Below are positions 1-12,200 of a stretch of DNA of 64,000 bases, piece by piece (position 1 is the stretch's first letter; every line of letters begins with the position of its first letter). The notes under the pieces are model-generated. The model was not told where the DNA came from and did no database searches. It saw only the letters and a list, made by a program, of their open reading frames with translations. The position numbers and the translations under genes are program-made. Origin of the DNA: Mansonella perstans. Taxonomy: Eukaryota > Nematoda > Chromadorea > Rhabditida > Onchocercidae. The stretch covers positions 1 to 64,000 of the forward strand of contig JBAMDO010000086.1 in the NCBI GenBank assembly GCA_037074765.1. Reading direction: 5' to 3'.

Positions 1-2114
1 TCAATCGGACGAAATTATCCGTTTTATCTCAATTCAGGAACTGCTTATTATTATTATAAAGCTTTGCCATTGTTGCCTGTTGTTTCTATATAACTTCAAA
101 CACCTTTAATTAGCAAGAGATGCCCCTATAGTCCTCTTTCCTTCTCTTACAAATACAACTTTTTAATTCATTGAAATATCCATGAATACAAAAAATAACT
201 CTTTGTGAAATAAACCAATCGATCTCCATCGTTTGTTATTATTTCATCCAAAACTATTACTTCAAGGATAAACATCACGCAAGATCTGTGTGCTTTTCAC
301 GCACTTTTAACGTAAAATTTATGTCAGAAATCTCGCTTCGAAAAATGTATTTATCGAAAATAAGAAAAAATTTGTTTGCGATCTTATCGATGCACATTAT
401 CTATGGCAAATGGGTGACACGGGAGGGAGATTGGAAAAGAGAGTAAACTTCGCGAAAGAAGAGAAAGGAAAAGAGCCTAATAGCAATGTTTTGTTTCATA
501 TGATTTGATCAATGCACTAATTTGTCTAATTTCACCAATATAGCAATCATCTGAGGAAACACCACTTATTTAAATCAGAATTAGTCCAAACTTTGCACTT
601 AAAAATTTCAATGATCCAATGAAAATAACGCATGATCAATACAAAAACAGATATAGGTTGGTGTTAACAAAGCATTTTAGGTACTTATTGTTCGGCTATA
701 TTTACTATGAAATTTCGGAATAATCAGAACTTCCGAGAATCAAAAAATAAGCAAAAAGCGTTAAGACTGAGAAGAGATTGCATATATAGCATGTGTACAG
801 TGGAATCCTTATAAAGGATAGAACTGACATATGTAGTTGCATTTTTCTGCTGGGTGCAGTCACTATTAAATCCAAGCTGATGTCCGAAACCATTCAAAAA
901 CATGGTAATCCCTTTAGCACAGTGACAACTTGTTTAGAAATATTACTCACTTTCAAAACAACTAGGTCTTAGGATTCTCAAATAAAAGATACCATTTATA
1001 ATTCACTTTATTTTTCATGTATGAAACGGTACAGTAAGATAATTCATTCCATCTGTTAGGAAATTCTCGCGCTGATGTCAACAAGAAACAATTGTACACC
1101 ATTTGTTCTGCTCTATTCTCTGATCCTGGGATGTGATGCAAGGAGTTATTTAGCTTCAATATAATAAGAAATTCCGTATTTGGAACTGCAGTTTGTTAAT
1201 AAAAATGCTTGATAAGGATGGAAGATAATTCAAATTCCATCTAAATTTCAACTGGAAAAACAATAATTTCACATCATTATCTTTTTCATTATCCCCATGA
1301 TTCTAGTTTTCAATTCAACTAACTCCATTTAGCATGTTCAAAACATTAAAGGAGAAGAAACAATTTAACGAAGTATAGAGACTTCCGTTTCGTTCCTAAA
1401 GTGCTCCCAAAATTAATTCGTCCTGCCTTGCATTCGTACTGATTATTTCATTTCAACGGATACGTTGTTAAAATCCGGTAAAATCCAATTTTTAATTCAA
1501 TTCTCATCCTCCAAAATAAGTACTGAAACAGAAGAATTATAGCCCACAAAATTCTTTTCCACAAAGGAAATACACTAACAACTTTTTATTGTAAACAGTA
1601 CCAATGGCTGAACAAAAATATAAGGCTAAACATTGATACCATATGTTTTTTCGAAAAGTAAACGCTCGACTGCATCTGACTTGCATTACGATAACGACAG
1701 CAAATCGCATTAATTTCCAATAATAACAGAAAGCGCATTAATTTTCTAAAAATGCCCGCATTTTGATTCATGTTCATTTTTCGGAAGACAAAACGGGGAA
1801 AATGCGATTGGAATAATGCGTCACTTCTTTGTATTTCGTTTGTATTTTATTGAAGACTTGAATACTAGTTGTTCTTTTGTTTCTTCTCAAATCTCACTTT
1901 GGTATTCTCGAAACTGCTATAAGTAGCAGACGAAAGCAAGCCGACAATAACTTACGAATAAAATATTTCGCAGCAATCGAAATAAGTGACAAAACGGAAA
2001 TAATGTCACGTGTTTTTTAAATGCGCACAAGTTCCGCTCACATCCTAATTTTACAACATGGCTACCTTTCATTCTAAGAGGTTATGAAAAAACATTACCA
2101 GCAAAAATACGAAT
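1..2114. other. Non-coding flank, 3' of the DNase II gene
   Basis: No frame here has splice-bounded exons or a recognisable domain; the few open frames are under 70 codons and look like chance in A+T-rich DNA. Because the DNase II gene runs leftward, its 3' UTR should start at 2114. A minus-strand AATAAA (plus-strand positions 1846-1851) lies about 265 bases past the stop and is a possible poly(A) signal. Confidence 0.6.
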
Positions 2115-4543
2115 TTAGGAATGAGTACCGATGCAAGGCCAATAATCTAGAGTCATCGCTGTATATCTGGCATGCACTTCAGAATTTGCGAAACACATCG
2201 TACCACCTGCACGAAGAAGCTGGCTTTCCTAAAAATTGTCAAAAACTTAATTTTCATTAACCATAGCTTTCAACTATAAATCATCTTCTCAAGCTCGAAT
2301 CATTCTTCACTCTACAGTTCTAATCATGAAGTAATAAATTCAAATATCAGCCTTTGTTCATCTCCTAAACAGTACTTGAACGATTAAAAAAGCAACTTCT
2401 ATACCTGTCTATTGATATCACCAATGCAAATCCATGGCACAGGTACTTTGTGGGCATCGAACGTGGCAACAGCAAATTTGGAATGATCAAGCGCGTTTCG
2501 AAAAGTGATATTAAAAGGTAGAGTGATCTTTTTAACATCTAGCACCTAGTATGAAAAACATAAAATACCAAACTCCAATATCACTTTTCCTAGTCAGAAA
2601 GCGAATTATACAGCTCTCAGGACAGTTATTTTGGACTAGTAGCAAAGAGAAACAGTGTCAACTTTACAATAAACATAAACATTTATATACAATTCGCATT
2701 GGTTTCGAAAGATATTTTGAGAAACAAAAATGAGGATGTAAATAAGCTATAAAGTTAAATCAAAAAGATAAAATAACAGAAATAAATACCTTAAAAGGAC
2801 TGTATTTACGGCACCAAGAGTGCAGATTCCTGTTTTTTAATGTTTCATGTTGCCAAGTTTCTGTTTTTAATGAACTTTGAAGCGCAGGCGCGACCAGATC
2901 GAAATAAAGATCTGAAATTCAGATTCACAAGTGAAATCAGCGATGAAACATATGATACCATACCACATATCTAAAGATGAAAATAATGCATTACCACCTT
3001 TGTTAAATGCACCAGTTTTCGCGAAGTGAACAAATTCATGGCCTGCAGAAGAATAGATTACTGCACGACTAACATAAGGAGCAGTTCGCTGATATTCTTT
3101 TGATATCACCTCAAATTAATCTTGCTTCAAACTAGCATTTAATTATGTGGCTTCCAAATTCAGCTGCTGAGAAAAATTCAAAAACACCAATTTCAGTCCA
3201 AGAATTTCAACATCCTCACCCAGATTTTTGTCATTTTTTATTGTTTAATGTTTTAAACCAACTTTCACAAGAAGAGGTATATTATCAGCCATTTGCACTG
3301 GAAGTTTTTGTGAATAAATGAAAAGATGATTGTAGTACAGCTGGATAGCTGAAAAAAGACCGGAGTTAAAATCCACAAGTTTCCTTTTTTCGATGATGAA
3401 AACTAGGGAACAAACTTATTATTGACAAAATAGACGAATATTATTATAACTTCCAAGAACCTGAAAGTTGAAAACTACCAATTTTATGCAGTTGTGAATA
3501 AGTCATTGAAACGCATAATCCCATTTGTCCGTAATGACGTCCAGTGATTGGATATTCATAAGTATCATTTCGCGGAAACTTTGGTACACTGTGAATAAAC
3601 CAAAAACCATTACTTTCTCCAAACACAACAACTCCTGGAAAATTCATGAACTGAACTTTAAGGGATAAAAAATACGCATATCAACTTGCAATATAATAGG
3701 TGTCAGGCAGAGTAAAAGAAACTGCCTATAAAATCTTAACTTATTTCATATTTGTGCAGTCATAAACCTTTAGTATGTCCCGAAGTTCCTGATAAAGTGC
3801 CATTGTTGGGATATGGAAATTCGTCGTTATACATTATACTGAAGACCTGTAAAATGATAACGGTGGAGTAGGGACTTGCTAGGTGATAGTATATTTGATC
3901 AAGAACTTCATTTTAAATATGCATTAATCTATTTGTTTATGCGCATAATTATGACATAGGAATTTCAATATTTTATCATTCAGAAGTCGGTCGATAATCC
4001 TAGTTTTCTTTGTTGACCTATGAACAGTCATAAGATTACCAAAAAAACAATATATATATAACTGAAAGAAGAATAATAGCTTCGCAAAAGTGCTTCCAAG
4101 CTACAATATAAAATCTTTTGAAAGGAAATTCCTTTTTATTGATATCACAGAATATGTGCTGAAAATTACCTTAGAATTATTTATAGAATCATAATATTGC
4201 TGTAAAGTATATCCAATAGCTTGCTTTGAGTTGTCGATCTCAACTGTCGAAAGTGACCACTCTTGATGGTTAGCATCCATATACAAAAAAGCAAAACCAT
4301 TACGAACAGATTTTACCGTTGATTTCTTCATGCGACCAATTTTGTAAAATATGAACCTAAATTGGGGAAATGGATTTTCATGATATTTACAAATGATTGC
4401 AAAGTCAGATAAAGTGCGAGAAAAACTCTAGCATAAAAGTCCTACCAATCCACATTTTGGTTTTTTTGATCACGACACTGGAAACTAAGGCAGATGGATG
4501 CGTGAAGAATCAGTGAAAATAACAAGCTAAATTTCAGGAACAT
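2115..4543 (-). CDS. Secreted acid deoxyribonuclease II (DNase II family)
   Basis: DNase II cuts DNA at acid pH without metal ions, normally in lysosomes or outside the cell; Caenorhabditis has three (nuc-1, crn-6, crn-7) and I cannot say which this matches. Nine exons join in phase: 4446-4543, 4170-4356, 3768-3846, 3479-3634, 3263-3348, 2998-3109, 2790-2911, 2405-2545, 2115-2228, giving about 364 residues, the usual family length. Residues 1-20 are a hydrophobic signal peptide. Family blocks follow in order: VDWFIFYKI, then GHTKGVVVFG with catalytic H119, HSVPKFP, YGQMGLC, FNKDLYFDL, and DHSKFAV with catalytic H301, then WICIGDINR and the AGGTMC end. Both HxK motifs are intact, so an active enzyme is expected. 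N-glycosylation sequons (NGT, NIT) are present. The start is the first ATG, four bases after a TTTCAG. Exon 5-6 boundary chosen by phase. Confidence 0.95.
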
Positions 4544-4560
4544 TTTTCTGAAACACATGA
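4544..4560 (-). promoter_or_regulatory. Probable spliced-leader acceptor before the DNase II start
   Basis: On the minus strand a GTGTTTCAG ends at position 4548, four bases before the ATG. An acceptor this close to a start, with no upstream exon needed to complete the signal peptide, is typical of nematode trans-splicing. No transcript evidence is available. Confidence 0.45.
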
Positions 4561-6295
4561 CAAATTTTGAACACTGACCTTGGCTGAAATATTGAGTTGC
4601 ATGATTATAGCAATTTATCGCTTTGTTCTCAAAACTTCAAAAGTTAAAATCTGAAGAATAACAGTAATTCGGGTAAATGCAAAAACAGGTCGATTAGTTA
4701 TACTGAAGGTAGCAAATTATCCTAGTTATCTAATTCCACTTTTCGATTTACTAACCTCATCTTTGCTGATAAAGATTTCTATTTTTATCTCAAGATTTTC
4801 ATTTCAAGACGTCATGAACATCATACAGTTACGCATTAACAAATTCTTTGATTCCAGCTATTTTTATCAGTATGAAAATTCCCTTGTTTAGTGTGAAAAA
4901 ATAGAAAAAAGTGAAAAATTTAATCGTAATTAAATTCCATCCTATTTCATGCAATGACTACTATCTTGCTTGATACAATTCATACTTGTTTTGCAGAATT
5001 TACGAAAGCAACTTTTCACAAATCACGGATTTAGGACACAATTTTCACTGACAAATGACAAAAATATTCACAAAAACATAAAAACAAAGGATGTATTTCC
5101 TGAAGCTTATAACTTTAAAATGTCGCTAAAATTTCTTCAAAAATATTAACATAACTGTCAAAAAAGTATTAAGATAACTGTCATTTGATAATATAACAGT
5201 AATTGATATGACCAGGAGAAATTACTCACAAAATTAGTACAAACATATTCAGGATGAATGTTTATCGTGCATATCGCACGAATCTCTTTAAGGACGCAAG
5301 AATGCAAAAAAATGTCCGAAAATTATATCATATTAAATGAAGTGAAATGCGGTGAAATTATAGAGTAAGAGCAATTAGGTGCAGATAAGATGTTATAAAT
5401 ACATCGTAATTTAAAATACGTAATGAAATTTAAATTGCCTGTACAAACAAATTTAGACTTTACAGAATTCAAGACGGCAAATGTAAGATGAGCAAGGTTA
5501 TTAATTAATAAACAGCTGTCGCTAACTAATAAATAATGTGCTAATACAATAGGCATCCATTCGATGATTAGAATTAAAGTGAAAACAAGAACTTCTTGCT
5601 AAGTGTATCTGATTAAATCAGATCTGTATTAAGAGGACTGAACAGATAATTCTAAGCATACGAGTTTTGCTTTCACTTTTAATAAAACAAAGTAAGAAAT
5701 GACGAATTGTTTGCATTATTTCTGATGCAGTATTTCTCATCAATTGTAGGTATAAGTAAGGCAAAATCAAAACAAAATCAAAGCTATTAGTTGAATGAAT
5801 AATGTTGAGAGATATATAGGAATAAGTGATAAATGGATAAAATCTTAATGATAAATAATTTAAAAGGCAACATCAGTGACTGAAATTGACACTTTAAATA
5901 TTTTCATGCTTTAATATTTCGGTCAGACTTTCTGAAAGACATTTCTGCATTCTCGAGACTCTCCAGAATGCGAAAATAATGAAACACAAATTGTTTTGAT
6001 AAGTGAATGTTATTTTGAACTTATGTTTGCTCCGCATTGAACTTTTTCGGAAACTGTGGGCACTCTAAATTTTCAAAGAATTTAAAATGAAGAGTCGGAA
6101 GGTAAGGGTTATCCGATAACAGATGGGAAGAGCTAATCTTTTGATAATATGTCAAAGGTCGCAAAAGGAGACGCACTCTTTGATAAAGTAGTAACCAGGA
6201 AATCTGGAAAATAGCTCTGTCATTTAACGAACATTTTAAAAGTAGCATTTCACACAATTTTTTCACACAACATCTGCCTACTTCATTCTTACAGA
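4561..6295. other. Intergenic, between two minus-strand genes
   Basis: This 1.7 kb separates the SLC4 stop from the DNase II start. It should contain the transporter 3' UTR and the DNase II promoter. I see no exon-like open frame, RNA gene or repeat in it. The A+T-rich frames at 5323-5556 and 6021-6266 have no similarity I recognise. Confidence 0.55.
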
Positions 6296-9200
6296 TCAGT
6301 GATGGCTACTGCAATTTGTTTTTCCTTCCTCTATTTCTCTCGGATGTTCCATTTCTTCGTTACAAATTGTTCCTTTTTTACCTGTAATAAATATAAGCTT
6401 ACGAGAAGATTACAGTGATAATCGCTGAAACATTGATAGTATCACAGTGCGAACCTTTTGTGATTCAAACTTCCTAATTTTAGTATTTTGGCTTATGACC
6501 AAAAATACCTTTTGCAGATTGTCCCTTCGGGCTGACGACGGAATGGAAGGAAGGTACAGGATCATCTAAGGCAAGTAGCTCCTGCTTTGTGAAAACTTTT
6601 TCCATGAAAAACATCCTAATAATTACCATGAGAACCAGCTGAAACAAATACTAATAAAAATACAAGATGTACCCGAAAATTGTTAATCTAAATTTAATGA
6701 AAATGATTTTGGCTAATGGTAAGAACAACAAAAGCATAATTACAATTCTTTTGATTATGAAAATTTATAATTTCTCTAATTACAAAAAATAAATGGTACA
6801 AAGTGAAAGCTACAGTACCATCAAGGGAAATAGCATTGAGAATTTTTTTGTGTACTTCACAGCAAATAAACCAACAATACTGAGAATTTGGAAAAAAGTG
6901 AAGAGATGGACACGTTTCATACGGACCAATCTTAACCATACATAATCAGGCTGCAAACAATTAAATAATTGAAAAGTAGGAATTTTAATTTCGGGACATC
7001 AAACTTCAGCATTGATTCGATTTTAATATTTAACGAAAACCAAATATATTCTAAAAAGTCAGAATTCTCAACTCTTTCAACAAACCTGATATTTAATAGG
7101 CATGAAAAGCATGGCAATTCTTTGGATAAATTGCAAACCAAGCATCGAAACAACACCCATATACAAAAATATTCCAATAAGTACCGGAAGAGGCACTAAC
7201 TGTAAATTGGTCATTTGAGTAAGACTTGCTAATTTATTTCGGTGAAAGGCTGTGTGTTCAAAGAAAAAAATTACGTAAAATATTCGTGATCGAGACATTT
7301 TATAGAATATCATACCTTGATGACAGGGGTTATAAAAACTGAGAAACCAATAAGCAGATGAGCTATCATCGCTGTCAGACGCTGTTCTCTACAATAATCT
7401 TTTTTTTTTGAAGATCGAGATTTAAATTGAAAATTTCTAGTTTAAGTTTGAATAAGAACTTGAAAAACACTCCGAATAATAATGACCCACTTAATACCGA
7501 GAAACTGTGCCTTTTCACCAGGAGCTGATGTATCGGATTGTAGACGAAGAGAATCTACATGCATCACTGACAGCACTGTTCCGGCTACATAAAATGGCAA
7601 TCCAAGTGATCCAGAAATGATTATCAACAACGCAATCACCAACAAATCCAAATGGTATCCAAAATCCTTCTAAAATCCTTGTGACAGTAATAGTTGGTAG
7701 TATCAAAGGTAACTAAAACAAATGACTATGCGTTTTAAGGCCTAATAACTTAGTACGAATAACTTAACAAATCAATAGTGTATAGATAAGCACAGTTATT
7801 TTATAAGAAACTTCTTTTTTTTTCTTATACTTGTCACTTTTATAAAAAACTTGTATTTGCCTGCCATCGTGTCCATTTAAACATACACAAAAATCTCAGT
7901 ATCTTTGCTCATTTTCGAATACGACTGCCAGTCACGAACAGCAAGAATTATTCCTAAGTTTTTTAGATGTTGACTTCATCAATGATATGCTTCATTTGTT
8001 CATTCGTTAGACAGAAAGCCTAAGCATCCATCTCATTCAGCATACAGCCCACAACTCGAAATCGATTCCACTCCTTTCAATTCAAAGAAGTCATACCCTC
8101 AATTTGTTATCTTTTCGGTTGATGATAACAGCAGTAATCTGTTGATCCATAACAATCAGAATTGTATAAAATATAGCTGGTAGTATAGCTATTAAAGCAA
8201 CATACCAATCCACTGATAATGGATTGATAAGCCATGGACGATCGATCGTTGGCTGAAACATTATTACTTAAGATCGAAAACATTTCCCTCTATTTTCATT
8301 TTTATCTTTTGCTGTGGAAAACATGAAGCGCACCCGGAAATTGGCAGGAATATTGAGCACAGGTAAATCAAGACCTATGAATTTCGAAACAGCTGTCATC
8401 ACGACAATAGAGATTAAAACGCCAAAATCCGATATGCTGTTCCGAGCCTGAAATGAGTTTTTCATTTAATTTCAGATTAAATACTTGAATAATCTGAGCA
8501 CAGCAAACAAGTCAAATCAGCCAAAATATTTTGAAGAAGGTGGAAAAAAAGACCATTACAAGGAAATGACAAGTCTTAGAATCAAAGTTTGACAATAAAC
8601 TGTTTCTCACCAAAAAAATCAAACTAAAATAGTAAAAATAAATGAAAGGTCAAAATATACCGTGGAATTTAGAAAATATGTTCTTCTGAAAATGTTTAAG
8701 CCATAAGCCAATGCGAAAGTACCGAAGGTTAGCAAGATGGATAACATGTAAACATCTGGCTTGAAGTGACATTGTAACCCAAATGCTTCACCTCCACGTT
8801 GACGACATTCTGCAATGATATAACCCGCATTATTTTTAGCTTATTTATAGTAATACATTATCAGGACTTAACTTGTGTTAGTGTTTAGGGGAAGCAAATC
8901 AAGTTTCACAAGAGCACAAAGAAAAACGTATTAAAATATATATTTTGTAACCGTTTATCTGAATTCTGCTGGTACTAAAAAAGGGCAACTCAAGAGGACA
9001 AATTTCATTTTCACGATGGCAAATTCCTGATATTGCAAACCTTCAGCATCAATATCCATGATCCTTGGTCGCACAGTAATGTTATTTGAAAGTACCATTG
9101 GCTCATTCAGGTAACAAACGCACGGTGAATCAAATACTCTCTTTAAATACAATAAATTTGAAAACATGAATCGAAAAAGTCTAATTCTACAGAATTATGT

Positions 9201-12200
9201 TTTAAGCTGTTGAACCTTCTCCAAATTGAGTAATTTACAGAGAATCTACAAATTAATTTTCACTTGAGATGGTCAGCAAAATTTAACTTGAAAACATAAT
9301 CAGGTGCCAATATCAACCAGGAACTATTTTGGATGATCCTCGATTGCATTTTATTATTTTCTTTTGACTTGATTAAGGAACAGGAGTGTTCGGGACAAAT
9401 GATAAACTGAAGATACAAAAGAGTCCCTCAAAAACTTATTAGATATGAAGAAGGTAAAATGATTGAAATGGACCTTGGGATCAACAATGATTGGCGCATC
9501 GTGACTGATTTCAACAAGTTTTTCAAAAGACTGAATTATAAAGACAATCGATATCAGTGCTGCAAATGCTTCTTCCGTAAATCTAAAATGCATTTTTTAA
9601 TAAATCTCACTTTTCGGAAAAATTTTTTTTCGAAAAAAGAAAGAAGCAACGGACAAGATAGGCAACAAAAGAATCTAGTGTCAGATGACACTGTCTGGTA
9701 GTTCTCATCCGTACATGCTCAGTACAGGAAGCAGGATTTCTGAGCAATTGACACCATAATTGGTGCAATAATTGTACTGCGCGATAGGCTCTCAGTTTTT
9801 TGGGAACTTGTTACTAGTCAGATTCTTCATTTTCACCTCCAAAAAAATAATCTGTTTCTATCATCAATTTAAAAAAAGAACTAAGCACCTGGTTATTAGG
9901 CCAACGAGGGCAGACATGTCGGTAGCAATCAAGATAAGCAATACCACACCAATCCATACACCAACCCAAAATCGAAACGGTAAAAATTCCCAACCATTTG
10001 TTCTGAAGCAAAAAAATTTTTATAATTAATAACCAAAATTCATGGTAATTTCCAAGGAAACTATTTACAATCAAAGAAACATTGTTACTTACAAACAAAA
10101 ATCGAACAAAATTGTCTCAAAAACGAGCGTTGGACCGGTTGCCGATAGAATATTGAGCGGTTGTCCAGAAAAAAGGGCAAATATGACTCCACTTACACCT
10201 CCGCACAGAATATTTTCGATAGCTGCCTAAATATAGATCGAAATTAAACTTTGAAATTAAAAAAAATGAAGTTACATAATGCAGTCCAATTCAGCTCAAT
10301 CAGCTCAGTTTTCTATTTTTAACTGTACTATTTCATCTTTTTCTATATCTCATTTTTATTTATTTCTTCAGATTAAATTCACTAAGGCCTTTAGTAGTTT
10401 TTTTTCTACTCGTTTCTTCATACTCTCTCACCAGTATTTCAAAACTTTGAATAATGCTGTAAAATTTTCGTTATTGTTCAAATTATTCAAATATCCAAAT
10501 TTCTATAATTTATTTTTATGAAAAAAAAAAAAAAAAAAGATTCTAAAATCTCTTACGACTTGATGATGCAATGCTCGTTCCATGACAGCTCCAAATGTTA
10601 TAATTGATGTAAGATTTGCGAAAAATAAAAATATAACTGCGGCAAAGGACTGACTCCACCGGCCATGAAAGAAATCAGTGAAGTCGGACAAGAAGTGTGG
10701 TGCTTTACGTCTAAATATCTTCAAACTTGTAATTTCAAACTTCCGGTTAAGCATTTCAAGTTTTAGGAGTTAGTGAAATCTAAGATAAGCTATGGAAATT
10801 AATTCTTATCATCCACTGTCAAAATGAATATGCGTTAAAATCAGAATGAGTAAAAATGACAGTAATCATATCGCACAGCAGAATTAATGAGGAAAATAAA
10901 GTTGCTGAGTTCTTCGAACTTTTGACTTACTTGATATCATTTAATAAACCACCAAACAAGCGACCGCTGCGCACGATATCGGTATGTATATCCTTTTTAC
11001 CATCCATAACAGGTTCTTCATCAAATGGATCATCATAAGAAGCATAGAGCATTCCAACTGAGCGAGCTACCTAAATTTTGAATTTACATACAAGTATTCA
11101 ATTCAAAATTCAAGATTCAAGTAGTTCCTAATTTTTCTAAATTTTCAGTATCGAAAACTCAAAACTTTAGGCAAACCTGATCCGAGTTAGCATTCGGTTC
11201 CCATCGTGTTTCAGTACTGCAATTCCCAGGTGGTATAACAACCACTTGTGCAAAAAATTCTTCAAGTGCATCAGCAATCGTATACGGTTCAAATGAGCAT
11301 AGCGCTACTTTCCTAAATATCTGCAAATATGAACAGACAGTAGAAATATAACAAGTGTAACTTCACTGAAACTCGTAGAATTCAGAAGCCCCTAAGATCT
11401 AGCAAATTTCTAGCAACTCTTGAATAAATCCAAAATAAATAAATGATTACTAAAATTGGAGATTATCCAATATCAAAACCGTTTAATAAAATTCTTCAAA
11501 TCATTGACCATAGAAATGCCTGAAATTTTGAACAATTTTCTTAAAATATTACCTCATCCGAAAGCAGTGCACCAACAGTCCTGCCAATGCCACGGGTTTC
11601 ATTATCGTAATGATCACGAGGATTAAGCAGTACGAATACGAACCTTAAAGGTATCGGCACATTCAGTAGTTCAGGAAAGAAAACCTGAAATGTATTCGAG
11701 CACGAAATAAAACCCAAAAATTCTGAATTCTTTCAAAAATAAATTGATGCTAATAAATCATTAATGAACTGCGATAAAAAACCTTAGCATTATCAAGTCG
11801 AAGGAATGCGCATACTGGTCTATCAATACCATTAAAAATCCCAGTCATAATGACCGCTCCTTCTGCGCCTTCCGCTAATTTTTTCATCTCTTTAGATGTT
11901 AACTGCAAAAAAGTATAAAACCGTTAAGTACCTTGAGAAATTTCGGAGTGAAACTTTAATAAAAGTGCGTCTAATTTTGTTTAAAGCTTTAAAAAAAAAT
12001 CACATCCTTTAATTCTTGAATGGAATCTAATCCTGAATGAAAGTAAGGAATGATTAATAAAGAATCACTTTCTCTATTAATTATTATTGAACGTCACTCA
12101 AAAAAAAGGAAGATAGGAGAATATTTGATTGTTTTCTATATATTTCATATTAGTCGAAAAAAAATAAAAATGAAGAAGACATACATGGAAAATATTTTCT

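Noticed and set aside
7077..7313. Overlapping minus-strand frames around the SLC4 exon 7086-7199
   Set aside because: Only the exon part carries SLC4 sequence; the rest of the open frame is intron read-through.
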